Assembly: GCF_001522545.3 (NCBI RefSeq)
Contig: NC_031776.1
Location: 37,589,028-37,653,027 of the forward strand
Direction of reading: 5' to 3'
Length of the DNA stretch: 64,000 bases
Source of the DNA: Parus major
Taxonomy: Eukaryota; Chordata; Aves; Passeriformes; Paridae
In this document: in pieces, positions 51,301 to 60,338 of the stretch
Numbering within the stretch: position 1 is the stretch's first letter
Layout of the letters: every line of letters begins with the position of its first letter
Translations under genes and position numbers: made by a program
Notes under the pieces: model-generated
The model's database searches: none
Told to the model about the DNA's origin: nothing
The model's input: the letters and a program-made list of their open reading frames with translations, nothing else

Positions 51301-52299
51301 TCCTAAGTTATGTGCATCCTTACTGGAGGAAAAATTGAGTGTCATTTTTACTCCTTAATTCAATTTATATTTGATTCAGCCTTTAACTTGCAGGTGAGGA
51401 ATACTGAGTTCTAGATTTCTTACTGATGCACTTCAGTTACATTTCTCTTCTAAGAACGGAAGAAGCAAGGAGTCAGACTTTTCTTCCTTCTGTGTTCAGG
51501 GATGGAACAAATTACTCCAGTATAAATACTTCCTTGCCTGCTGACCTTGCTTAAGAGGACACACTAAATTCCTGTTACAGACAAGCTAATATTTTACAAA
51601 CCTAATGTAGATGCGTGTACTGACTTTTCTATCATAGTTGACAAGTGTGTGTTTGTCTTTGAATTCACCTTGCAATGACAAAATCCTGTGCATATGTCGG
51701 CTTTGTGTTCATCTTGCATATGCTGAAAGGACAGGAGTGGAGAGAGGAGCTGCTTCCAAGTAGGCCCAGGTTGATTGCATTAAACAATATTTGTATATAT
51801 ATATATCTAAAAAAAAATTATTTAAGAGTCTGTGTTTAGACTGCTGAATCTTTCTAGGTATTTTAGTATCCAAATTGTTAATCTAGTGAGTAATTTCTTT
51901 TCCTTATGTTGGGTGCTGCTGTAATGGATTGAGTATATCCTCCTCTGACTACTGCTGGAATTAGCCACTCTAAGAACTACATAAAAGTTGAATCTCTGGC
52001 GTAATTAAGTTTTCTTCCTCTTATTTTGAGGAAGAAGAGTAGGAGGACACTGCATATTGCATGTTCTTTTGAGTTTTGATTTGAAAATGCTGTATTTTTC
52101 CAACATGAGATGCATTAAAGAATTAAGCTATGTGATTACTCAAGGTTTGGGTGGGTATTACAGTGTGCTGTTTAATATTATAAAATCACCTTTATTTCCT
52201 CTACTCATCCTAAAGTGCTTTAATTTCATACATTTTTGTCAAGGCTTCTGATTACACTACATTGTTCCAACAGCTTCTGAAGATGATTCTGAAGACTGA
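34161..52299 (+). CDS. MARCHF7: MARCHF7 (axotrophin), RING-CH E3 ubiquitin ligase, spliced CDS
   Basis: RING-CH ligases transfer ubiquitin from an E2 to substrates; unlike most MARCH proteins, MARCHF7 has no obvious membrane spans. Coding exons: 34161-34301, 38401-38559, 40662-40833, 42398-42565, 44201-45314, 45576-45745, 46954-47063, 48491-48604, 50403-50451 and 52274-52299. All introns are GT-AG and phases match, giving 2,220 nt (740 residues) plus TGA. I recognised it from the N-terminus [15 protein letters not shown], the junction [17 protein letters not shown] and the RING-CH motif. The zinc ligands are Cys599, Cys602, Cys617, Cys619, His627, Cys630, Cys651 and Cys654. Residues 1-580 are rich in Ser and Arg and probably disordered. 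After the RING comes a conserved hydrophobic helix (about 682-700) and a short acidic tail. Human MARCHF7 is about 704 residues as I recall it; the extra length is in the Ser-rich part, while the C-terminus is shorter. Confidence 0.96.
34763..35799. mobile_element. Avian LTR-like repeat, copy 2, in MARCHF7 intron 2
   Basis: It begins TGTCGTGGTTTGACACTGG and follows copy 1 in order: a CCTTTTCTTTTCCCAGCCCC block, GGGTCCCTCCCATGGGAGAC, repeated CAGTGTGGGTCC-type words, TGCCTGGAGCACCTCGTCCC, and ATCACAGAAGCCACCTCTGT near the end. It lies in the same orientation as copy 1. It starts about 460 bp after exon 2 and has no coding sequence. Confidence 0.65.
38401..38559 (+). CDS. MARCHF7: MARCHF7 exon 3, residues 48-100
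   Basis: The acceptor is TTGTTCTTCAG and the donor TTG|GTGAGA. It holds 53 complete codons (phase 0 at both ends), so skipping it would keep the frame. It encodes part of the Ser/Arg-rich region, beginning [13 protein letters not shown]. Confidence 0.93.
40662..40833 (+). CDS. MARCHF7: MARCHF7 exon 4, residues 101-157
   Basis: The acceptor is TGTTATTTCAG and the donor TCAG|GTGAGT. It has 172 nt and leaves one base for the next exon. The Ser-rich sequence includes a basic patch, KRPK, that could act in nuclear import; that role is inferred only. Confidence 0.93.
42398..42565 (+). CDS. MARCHF7: MARCHF7 exon 5, residues 158-213
   Basis: The acceptor is a long T tract ending CCTAG and the donor is ACAT|GTATGT. 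Its first two bases complete Asp158 and it leaves one base. The 168-nt length is divisible by three, so skipping it would keep the frame. The sequence is Ser- and Arg-rich with no recognised domain. Confidence 0.93.
42633..42797 (-). mobile_element. CR1 fragment in MARCHF7 intron 5
   Basis: This is an inverted CR1 3' end: GGATCACAGAATGATTTGG, then CCCCTGCCATGGGCAGGGAC, CACCTTCCACTATCCCAGG and TTTCCAGGGATGGAGCC. It is about 165 bp long and starts 68 bp after the exon 5 donor. Confidence 0.8.
44010..44157 (-). mobile_element. CR1 fragment just upstream of MARCHF7 exon 6
   Basis: This is an inverted CR1 3' end: GATAGAATGGTTTGGGTTGG, AAGGGACCTTTAAAGG, GAGCAGGGACATCTTCAGC and CCTGACCTTGAATGTTTCC. 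It ends about 45 bp before the exon 6 acceptor, so the branch point may lie in or next to repeat sequence. Confidence 0.82.
44201..45314 (+). CDS. MARCHF7: MARCHF7 exon 6, large exon, residues 214-584
   Basis: The acceptor is TTTTCTGCAACAG and the donor AAAG|GTAAGG. This 1,114-nt exon carries about half of the protein: a low-complexity Ser, Arg, Thr and Pro region without a known fold, ending in the conserved [12 protein letters not shown] before the RING. The reading frame is open at both flanks of the exon, so its limits are set by the splice signals and phase. An antisense CR1 fragment ends about 45 bp before its acceptor. Confidence 0.95.
45576..45745 (+). CDS. MARCHF7: MARCHF7 exon 7, first part of RING-CH, residues 585-641
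   Basis: The donor is TTCAG|GTAAAG. Two nearby acceptors exist: CAG ending at 45575 and TAG ending at 45586. Only the first keeps frame with exon 6, giving [19 protein letters not shown]; the second removes 11 nt and shifts the frame. The exon encodes six of the eight zinc ligands: Cys599, Cys602, Cys617, Cys619, His627 and Cys630. Confidence 0.96.
46954..47063 (+). CDS. MARCHF7: MARCHF7 exon 8, end of RING-CH, residues 642-678
   Basis: The acceptor is CCCCACCAG and the donor CAA|GTTAGT. It supplies the last zinc pair, Cys651 and Cys654, in [10 protein letters not shown], followed by the conserved [10 protein letters not shown]. It ends in phase 0. Confidence 0.95.
48347..48395. repeat. (GATA)n microsatellite in MARCHF7 intron 8
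   Basis: About twelve GATA units without interruption lie about 95 bp before the exon 9 acceptor. A shorter GATA run is at 24763-24782. Confidence 0.97.
48491..48604 (+). CDS. MARCHF7: MARCHF7 exon 9, residues 679-716
   Basis: The acceptor is CTCCTTTAAG and the donor CAGG|GTAAGT. Its 38 complete codons encode the conserved [16 protein letters not shown] segment after the RING. This hydrophobic stretch is shorter and more mixed than a typical membrane span, and family members of this type are soluble. Confidence 0.95.
50403..50451 (+). CDS. MARCHF7: MARCHF7 exon 10, residues 717-732
   Basis: This small 49-nt exon has acceptor TTGTTTCTAG and donor GAAA|GTAGGT. It encodes [16 protein letters not shown], nearly identical to the mammalian protein as I recall it, and leaves one base for Thr733. 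Confidence 0.93.
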
Positions 52300-53180
52300 T
52301 GCTGGTAGAAGTTTCATACTGCAAGAAACAAACGGAATTGCTGCCGAAATGCTGAACTGGCAAGAACATCAACATGCATTTGTTTTATTCCTCTCCTTAG
52401 TAAAATGTGCATTGAATATTACTGTAGTTTTTGAAGCATTGTTGAATTCAAAATCAACTGCTGCACAGTGGAGCTCAGTGGACTTGAGAACTACTCAGCA
52501 TGTGTGAGGATTAGATACATAGAAAGCAACTTCCCTTTTTAAATTATGAGAATGTCGTGCTTTGTTTTGGAAGACATCAGGTTCTGAATATTTAAGGAAG
52601 CTCTATCCCCCTTTGTGTTTTTCTTCTTACTGTAGTCAGACCTCTGGTTTTGTCTTACCGAGTTTTGCTCCTGTACTGGCACAAAGGGATTATAGTGGGT
52701 TTCAGGGGGAGGGTGGGGGTGCCCGTGTACTTAAATAGGTTTTGTTTGGGTGTTCTTAAATGCCTCTTTTGCCGCATCATATAACTGATTGCTTCCATTG
52801 TTAATGAATGAACAGGAGGATAAGCAAGATACTGAAGAGACTGTTAGGGTTTGGGCTTATTTGAAGATTATTATTTAACTCAAAAAGCAATAAGAACTTG
52901 CAGTGGTCTTTTAATACTTGGTGATGGCTTTTTTATGTACCAGTTTGGAAATCTGAGATTATATTTGATATCATGTGGCTGTTCCATTATGGAATATTGC
53001 AGGCGTAAACTCTTGCATTTCAGCATTCCTAGCAGATATGCAACTTAACAAAGACCTAAGGTTGTTTAATTTAATCAGACTTTTTTTAGATCCCACCTTC
53101 ACTGTTCAAAGCACTGGTTATCAATGTGTTTTCTAGTGTTGTCACTTCTTTATAAATAAAGACAAAAGAGGTATGCATCT
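52274..53180 (+). CDS. MARCHF7: MARCHF7 exon 11: last 8 residues, stop and 3'UTR
   Basis: The acceptor is TTGTTCCAACAG. Only TSEDDSED (residues 733-740, Thr split across the junction) is coding; TGA is at 52297-52299. The mammalian tail runs about 12 residues further. The 3'UTR is AT-rich and reaches at least the AATAAA at 53155-53160. The end near 53180 is estimated from that signal. Confidence 0.88.
53155..53160 (+). terminator. MARCHF7: Proximal poly(A) signal of MARCHF7
   Basis: This AATAAA is followed by GT-rich sequence about 20-40 nt downstream, as expected for cleavage near 53180. Further AATAAA hexamers on the same strand at 53353-53358, 53837-53842 and 53916-53921 could give longer 3'UTRs. 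Which is used cannot be decided from sequence. Confidence 0.65.
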
Positions 53181-53184
53181 CTAC

Positions 53185-55085
53185 TGGTATTGTCCATTTT
53201 ATTTAAATGTGGATCTCTACCAGGACCTGCACTTGAAAACATAGAAAGCTGTAGACTGTGGTATATCTTTACTAATGTTTATAAATTCTTACCCAGATAT
53301 TTAAGATTGTTCTGACCATTTGGATTAAAATGCTTTCTACAAATGGTCGTACAATAAATTCTTCTACATGTATTGGAATTGTATTTCCTACAGAGATGTG
53401 ATAGTTTTGTAATTACCACAGTAACAATGTATCTGCAAATAGTACAGTATGTTGAAATGCCATGAGTTTAGTTTGTTATAGTATGTAAAACTAACTTGTA
53501 CAGATGAAAGGATGTGCCTTACCAGCCAAAATGAACTCATGATTTTTAGAGTTAACTTTGCTAGCATTACATGAGGTGGCCTGTCATCTGTAAGACTTGA
53601 AAGAAAATGGAATGCTAAGGAAATGGCATATTTCTATGCCCTTTGTGGTAACTTCAGGCATTCAATGCCAGAAGTTACAAGTATTACTCAGTAATTAGTT
53701 GAAATACATCTCTGGGACATTGATCTGAAAAATGAAGGTCCAGGCAGATGTGAAGATGTTTCTAACTCATTTCTGAAGAAGGTGAATTGAAGCTTATTAA
53801 AGTGTTCAATCCTTGCTGAGTTAGATGGTACAGCTTAATAAAATGTCATACAGTGAAGCAGTATTTCATATGCACTCAATACATTTAGGGTTACAAGCAT
53901 GGATTCTGATACCCTAATAAATTGATGACTTGAAGGATATTTTAAAAATTCTTTATTCAGTCTTTGTAACAAACACCATTCCATGGAGGTAAGCAATGTA
54001 AGGAGCTCCACATACAAATGTGGTTGAAATGATACATATGTTTGGTGTCCTACAGCCTTGTCGAGCTTCAGTGCAAATTGAAAGAGTGACATGGGGCAAT
54101 ACCACGGTGGAATTTGTGGAGAGTAGAGGGTCTGAATGCACCAGTTAGGAAGAATGCTGTCACCAGACCCAGCTGCCTTCTCAGAGGAGAGCTGCCTTGC
54201 AGCCCTGATGCCCTACAGCTTTAGAAGGGTAGAGCCTGGCAGTGGTCAGATTAGTTGTCTTCTACATGGAGCTGTGGTGTGAGATGTCAGTCCATGGGAG
54301 CACCTATCTGTGCAAGCTTTTGTGGGTCCATGCAAGTGCATTTTTAGCACACTGCGTGCATGTCCGTGCAGGTGTCTGTGCAAACATGCATTTTGCCTTG
54401 TCCGTGCACGCATGCACCCCGTTTGTTCCCTGGGTTTCAAGACAAAAGGAGTAACTGTCTTTTTGCCGGTTCTAGCAGTTCACAGGCATACCTGATCCTC
54501 AGTGGTGGGCCCAGAGCTCCCTAATGAGGCCAGTGATGACAGATCCACGTGAGAATGGGAACAAGCTGCAGAACTGAGTGCCCTCTCCCATCCTGGGGTC
54601 GCTTAAGAGCTGTGAGGTTGACAGGGCGCAAAGGTGTTCAGTGCCATCGTGAGTCTTTAGGGCTGTGGCTCCTTCAGAGGTCCTTGGTGCTCTGCTGGAT
54701 GTGCTCCAAGTGTCCATCCTGGGCTGCTGTGTTGGGGCTGAGAAGTAGAGTATGTTTTTCCATGACACAGCTCTGACTTCTGTGTGTGAAGTAGTTTTTA
54801 TCTGTGCCACCCTCTCCTGCCAGTTTGCACTGCGCTGACTTGCCTTGTTTCAAACGTCCCTCTTGAGCACTGCTGCACTCCTTCCAAACCCAAGGATGGG
54901 CTGGGCTCTTCTGATCATTAACACTGCAAATAAGAAGGCTGCAAATGTGCAGCACAGAGGACCCCACCCGTCCACATGAACTCCATATGCTGTGCATGTG
55001 CGATTAAAAAGCAGTAATAAAACTCCTCAAACATAAAAGCACACAGCAAAGCCGCGTGCACATAGGTGGCAGGCCGCAAAGAGAC
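53185..55085. other. Spacer between MARCHF7 and the 55-kb CpG island
   Basis: The first part may be extended MARCHF7 3'UTR, because three more AATAAA signals occur up to 53921. From 54.1 kb the base composition becomes more GC-rich towards the next promoter. No coding exon is recognised. Confidence 0.5.
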
Positions 55086-55298
55086 GAGCAACTAAGTGAG
55101 AAGCTGCGTCGTGGGTGCTCGCTGCCTCCCCCTGCTGGCTGACCGGAGCTACCGCAGCCGCCCGGGGCGGCGCTGCACGTGCGCAGTGCCCGATGATGCT
55201 GACCCGGAAGGCCGCGCTGTGCGGGGAGCGGCCGCAGCGACGCACGCGCAATGCCTCGGGAGTGCACGCGCCGCGGCTTCTTCCGTTCCGTGTCGCCG

Positions 55299-55472
55299 CC
55301 TCTTGCTCTGACATCCCGTACCGCAGCGGGGACCTGCCGCCTTCNNNNNNNNNNNNNNNNNNNNNNNNNNNNNNNNNNNNNNNNNNNNNNNNNNNNNNNN
55401 NNNNNNNNNNNNNNNNNNNCTGGGTGCCTCTTGCTCTGACATCCCGTACCGCAGCGGGGACCTGCCGCCTTC
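55299..55472. repeat. Direct repeat flanking the gap, probable ~54-bp tandem array
   Basis: The 46-bp segment at 55299-55344 recurs identically at 55427-55472. The second copy is preceded by CTGGGTG and followed by CCTGGGTG, suggesting a unit of about 54 bp (46 plus an 8-bp linker). It could be a GC-rich minisatellite, or a contig end duplicated by the assembler. Confidence 0.8.
55345..55419. other. Assembly gap (75 N)
   Basis: The run of N sits inside the CpG island between two identical 46-bp segments. GC-rich tandem repeats commonly break assemblies, so the number of N need not be the true length. Open frames crossing it have no meaning. Confidence 0.98.
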
Positions 55473-55940
55473 CCTGGGTGCCTCCGCCTCTTGCCTGTCC
55501 TGCTCGTGTGAGGTCGCGGTGCCCAGAGTGCTAATCACGGGGCTCTGGTGCTACTGCCACCAGGCATTCGTGGTCTCCTATTGCTCCTGGGGCCTGAATT
55601 GTCTCCACTTGATGCCTTGAGAGGCTAACCTAGAACAGAGGCTAGACAGAGTTAAAGGACATCACAGTCAGCAAGGACTGTTCCCAAATGTCGTCCCCTG
55701 GCTCCGGAACTTTACATGAAGTTGTGTTCCCCAAAGCCCAGGTGCTGCTTCTTGGTGCTGTATGCACCTCTTGCCTTTGCCTGCTGTGAGCAGCTTTGTG
55801 TTGCAGCTCAGCTACTGAAGTCCACTTCAGTGGTTTCTATACCAGAAATCCCTGTAGTGAGCAATCAAATGGGAGGTGTGAAAGCCGGGATCCTTTGACT
55901 TCCACAGTGGGCTTAATTGGTTTTTTCTCCTCTCCTTCAG

Positions 55941-56056
55941 GAAAGGAAAAACCGTTTAAATCGGCCAGAAGCTTTGGTGTTTGAGCAGCCAAAGCCAAGA
56001 GGCTCTGGCCCCAGGCATCTGCACTGGAGGGCCCCTGGTCATGCCCACACTATGGG
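55941..56056 (+). CDS. Candidate internal coding exon, gene unidentified
   Basis: It has a strong acceptor (TTTTTTCTCCTCTCCTTCAG) and a strong donor (ATGGG|GTAAGT). One frame is open over the whole 116 nt, starting ERKNRLNRPEALVFEQPKPR and ending HTMG with two bases left over; the other two frames stop early. It lies 0.4 kb after a CpG island and may be the second exon of its gene. I do not recognise the protein. An LTR-like element begins about 35 bp downstream, so an exon derived from repeat sequence is possible. Confidence 0.4.
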
Positions 56057-56089
56057 GTAAGTCAGAGGGATGCAGGGTTCCTCTTGAGA

Positions 56090-56590
56090 GGAATGATGGT
56101 TTTGTCTTTACAAATAAGCTGTAGGTCTGCTGGTAAATAAAACTAGCACTGAGAGATAAAAGAATCAATGGAAAAGATTCCACTGATTGATGAATGGAAA
56201 AAAAAAAAAAAGATATTTGCCTTTACAAACAAACTGTAGGTTTGCTGATAAATGAAATTGGATATTGAATGATGAAAGAGACAGTGGGGAAACACCATAA
56301 ATTCCTAAGAATTAAAAATTAAGAGGGAGGGTTATACTTTAGAGGGGAATCTTAGGTATCAGGCATTCTGGGAAGTCTGTGCCTCTCAAGCACCTCAGCC
56401 AGTGGAGAAAGAGTGGGACATGTGGCCAGGAGATTGGGATAAAAAGGAGGCTGTGCCCTCCAAAAATTTGAGAGATCCCAGGGGAATGCCCCATGGCCTC
56501 TCCCTTTATTCGAATAAAGAAAAAGGACTTCTCTGTCTCCATTTTGGACATAAACCTGGTGTTTGTGGATTAATTTTCCTGACACCAGTC
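56090..56590 (+). mobile_element. LTR-like element with its own promoter and poly(A) signals
   Basis: It begins near GAATGATGGTTTTGTC. It has a TATA-like GGGATAAAAAGG (about 56436), AATAAA at about 56514, and an R/U5-like end CTCTGTCTCCATTTTGGAC to TTTTCCTGACA. That order is the plan of a retroviral LTR. A stretch of its left part is duplicated in tandem. No viral genes adjoin, so it is probably a solo LTR. Confidence 0.6.
56103..56290. repeat. Imperfect tandem duplication (~115 bp) inside the LTR-like element
   Basis: CTTTACAAATAAGCTGTAGG (about 56106) recurs as CTTTACAAACAAACTGTAGG (56221), both followed by a TCTGCTGGTAAAT or TTTGCTGATAAAT word and a GA-rich stretch. A 14-A tract separates the two copies. 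Confidence 0.75.
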
Positions 56591-56599
56591 AGATGAGGA

Positions 56600-59500
56600 G
56601 GAGGAGCAGTAGGTCAAGAGACACTCCAACTAAATACTGACAGAGAAAGTAATACTTCTGTGCAGTGATAAACGTTGTGTGTTTATAATAGCTGGATCAC
56701 TTGAGGCAGTGAATATTTCCTGCAGGTTATTTTTTCACACCAGTATCTACTTAATTTCGCTCTGGTTATACTTACTTTGCTGGCATTGATCCAGAGCAGG
56801 ACATACACAGTAAAATAAGGAAAAGAAACATCACAAATGCAGCAAGGCCGACCCAAAAGGCAATGACAATGGAGTCTGTGGACACAGCGCAGTAATTCTG
56901 TCACATGCATTTTGCATGGAAAAAAACCACAGCAAGATGATTTATCATCTCTAGTAAAGGTGTGTCATTTGATTAATTCAGTTTCTCCTTTTAGAGAGAG
57001 GAATATAAATGCCATTTTGTTAAAGGTCTTGGGAGCCTCCTAACTGTGTATGGCAACAAGGATGAGGGAGGGATTGAGAAAAGCCTCCAGAGAGTGTTCG
57101 GGTGACTAGAACTGTGCAGATACTTGACTATGGTTCCTTTTACACAACCATGGTGCTGGAGGCTTGAGTGGTTACTGACCAGCCCTGCAGGATCTTTATG
57201 GAGAGACCCTCAGGAAGGGAATTCCAGCCTTGAAAGCATTCCATAACAAGAGAAATAGCAAGGGAAGTTTATTGCAAAGTGCCCGTGACCCTCCCAGCCC
57301 ATCAGTGCAGTGGCACACCATGTGCCCATTGTCCTATTCAGCTGCAGTGGCCCTGCAACCACCATAAAATAGTGCAAGATGTTTCCTGCTCTGCTAGGAG
57401 CAAATGGTTTAAGGAACAAGAGGGTTCCCAGTGCTAAAGTGTTTTCACAGCTGGTTTAGTGGAAGGGTGAGGCGGCTGGGAGAGCAAAGGGAGCTGTTCT
57501 TTCATGAATGCTACAGTGCTGTACCAATTATTGCCTGAGCCTTGGGCTCACTGAGGGAGGGGGTTAATCTGCTCCCGCCCCCACAGCACATCTGGCCACT
57601 CTTTCAAAAATGCTCCTTCCTGGGATCACTGTGGTGGTGGTAGAGGCCTTGGGAAGTTTGGGTGCTCTGCCCTGGATTCACAGCCAGTGACTCGCTTTAG
57701 AGGAGGTGGAAAAAGAAGGGTCAGTGACTCCAGAGACAAATATTGACCAAGAGAAATCTTTCCTCTGAAAGTACAGAAAACGTTGTGTTCTTTGAAACAG
57801 GTCCAGTATGTCTGATTGTTTCTTTGTGAAAAAGTTCAGTATGAGTTGTCATCAAAGCCACAAAGAGGTTAAGGGAATTATCCCAGCTCCTTTTCAACCC
57901 AAAACCAGAGCTGGCCCAGCTGTACCCTTATCAGAAACCTGAGTTTTAGCTGGGCTACTGAGAAATACCAGTGGGGAGGGGCAGCTTACTTTATTCTTCC
58001 TTTGCCCAGGGACATCATTTCAAAAAGCCCAAAGTTTTGAAGTGTTCCACACCATTGGGACAGAAATTAAGAGTTTGGGTGTATAGAACTTCCTATCAGA
58101 ACTATTTTGGCTTCATCTTTTAAAAACAGTTTTAATACATTTCCTGGGATTCACAGAAGCCAAATAAATTGGCTCCAGGGCTCAGGTAGAGCTTGAAACA
58201 AAATTTCCTGGGTTTAAATTCTGCAATTACTATTTTTATTTTTTTTTTAAACTGGAATAACATATTTTTATATTTTACCAGTCTATAGAAAGCTTTCCTA
58301 TTGCTAAATTTTACCATCACCTTTTGTGCATGTTTTTAAATTGCCTATTTTTTATTTATGTTTTTAAATAGCCTATTAGTTCATGGGCCAATTTAGATTT
58401 TTCATTACTTTCAGACAAAATGGAGAGAGATGCACAACATTACAAACAGAAAGCAAGACCATGGCTCTTCATCTGGGTTTAGATTCATTTTCATACGACA
58501 AATTCAGTCTCACAAAGTTTCAGCCACATAACAGAAGAAAGAAGAAGTACAGAGATTCAGGTCTTTGTTTCACATTAAAAAAATAAAAAAAACCCTGGCA
58601 GGCAAAACTGAGTTAGGGAGCTGCAATCCCATCCCAGGGTTATGGCTACTGTTTTAATTCCCTTGGGCTGTCCCAGCCATGACCCTGAGCACACGAAGCC
58701 AATAATCCCAGCAGCAGCTAATTGAGGTGTAAGAATGTAAATATTATGCAAAGACAGGAAAACCTGCAAAGTACATTCATTGCTTGACGGGTGCTTATAG
58801 TCAAAACAAGAAAAAAACCCTAACCAGCTATGGAATTATTTCCCTTGGTGTTTTCATTAGAACTTCTAACCCGCTGTTCTCCCACTGGTATTTGGAGAAG
58901 GAAGAATAATAGTACCAAGAGGATGCACACTCTATTCCTCCTAGGCTGCTGACATGGAAAAATGTCTGTTTTCATCTCCTTTGAATATAAAAGCATCTCA
59001 AAGGTGGCAGACTTCACCAGTTCTTTAGGGGGAGAGAACAAGTGGGACAAAAAAGTCAACACAAGATCAGTTTACCCTTCTTTTTAATGGAAATAAGGCT
59101 GGTGAGATCATTCATAAGCACATATGGGGTAATTTCCTCTGCAAAAAAAAATGTCAGCAAATTTAAATCAAATTTAACAAAGGGTGAGCATCTTGTCTCA
59201 GAAGCACAGTTTCTACAGATTTTAAGAAAACAGGCAGCTGAAGAAAAAGAAATGCCCTATCAATTGCCAGGAAGTGCTATAACACAAATGTCACCTCTGT
59301 TATGCACCAGGTGATCAAATGGTAGGACAATGTTATTAAGGAGAAAACAAGGGAAAGGTTTATTCCTGAATTTTGGGGTTTGCTACGCTGGCCACATGCT
59401 GGGGACTTACATCCAGCTTAGCTAAGCAGTTTGTGGTTTCCCCGGTGGGATTTGGGGGTAATAATCTGCCCTAACTTTAAAATTAGAGAATCGGAGGAGC

Positions 59501-59635
59501 AGCTCATAACTCGCCTGGTCCCAGCAGCACCAAATGTCGCTCTACAGCATCAGAGAGCAAGAGGTTCCCGGGAAAGGCGCTGAGGACAAGGCCAGTAAAG
59601 GGTCCGGAGTGCTCACATGCCCCCGAGAGCGCCTG
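56600..59635. other. Probable intron of the candidate 55-62.5 kb gene
   Basis: No exon is recognised on either strand; in particular I found no C-type lectin motif that would indicate the CD302 or LY75 genes known next to MARCHF7 in mammals. The part at 59340-59640 might be an old repeat, but I could not classify it. Confidence 0.4.
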
Positions 59636-59639
59636 GAAC

Positions 59640-59978
59640 ACTTCTTCGGGGTGGTCTGTGCAAGCGGCTTATAGCCTAAGGGAGAGGGATTTCTCACAAG
59701 GACGTGTAGTGATAGACAAGGGGAATGGCCTTAGGATGAAGGAAGATGGGTTTAGGTGAAATATCAGAAAGAAATCCTTCCCTGTGAGGGTGCAGAGGTC
59801 CTGGCACAGGTTGCCCAGAGAAGCTGTGGCTGCCCCTGGATCCCTGGAAGTGTCCATGGCCGGGCTGAACAGGGTTTGGAGCACCCTGGGACAGTGGGAG
59901 GTGTTCCCGCCTATGGCAGGGGGTGGAATGGGATGAGCTTTACGGTCCCTTCCCCAATTTAGTGATTCTGATGGTCTT
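59640..59978 (+). mobile_element. CR1 LINE 3'-end fragment
   Basis: This shows typical CR1 words in sense order: CTGGCACAGGTTGCCCAGAG, AAGCTGTGGCTGCCCCTGG, ATCCCTGGAAGTGTCC, GGGAGGTGTTCCCGCC and TTTACGGTCCCTTCC, ending near an ATTCTGATGG tail. It is 5'-truncated. The open frame across it is repeat sequence, not a gene. Confidence 0.82.
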
Positions 59979-60255
59979 GCCAGGGTCAGTCAGCCTGAGG
60001 AGCTGTTGCAAACTCAGGCTGAAAGATGAGTGCTCATAATTTACACTGTATAAAGCAATAATGAATGCTTAAAAAATTCTAATGCATGATTACCTTTAAA
60101 AAATGAATAGAGAGAGATGCTTCCTTTTATTTTCTTCTGGAGAAATGTTATTTCTCACAGCGTGGTAGAAACCTTATTCTGCTCTGGCTGTTCAAAGACA
60201 CTTGGTAGTATCTACAGGTGCACCTCAAGGAATCTTGAGATTCTCAAGAGAGATC

Positions 60256-60338
60256 AGTTTATTTATTATTATTTATTATATTTTATTATATATTTTATTA
60301 TATATTCTTATAAATAAATATATTATTTATTATATTTA
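60256..60338. repeat. AT-only low-complexity tract
   Basis: More than 80 bp of TTTATTATTA-type sequence is almost free of G and C and is followed by a partly complementary TAAATAAATA stretch that could fold back. The open frame across it is not a gene. Confidence 0.9.

Larger units (their letters stand above)
55090..55520. promoter_or_regulatory. CpG-island promoter interrupted by assembly gap
   Basis: This GC-rich block begins about 1.9 kb after the proximal MARCHF7 poly(A) signal. It has the palindromic E-box CACGTG (55176-55181), an ETS-type CCGGAAG (55204-55210) and NRF1-like GCGCA words, typical of TATA-less housekeeping promoters. A possible donor CTCGT|GTGAGG lies near 55508. Candidate exons on the + strand lie downstream, so it probably serves a + strand gene. 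ATG codons at 55193 and 55250 exist, but no protein there is recognised. Confidence 0.6.

Noticed and set aside
55115..55538. Open frames across the gap on both strands
   Set aside because: They contain 25 or more unknown residues from N and repeat the same peptide because of the flanking duplication.
59042..59314. 90-codon frame with a charged, protein-like second half
   Set aside because: No acceptor or donor in the right place and no recognised similarity; kept out for lack of support.
59756..59962. 68-codon frame
   Set aside because: It lies within a CR1 3' end.
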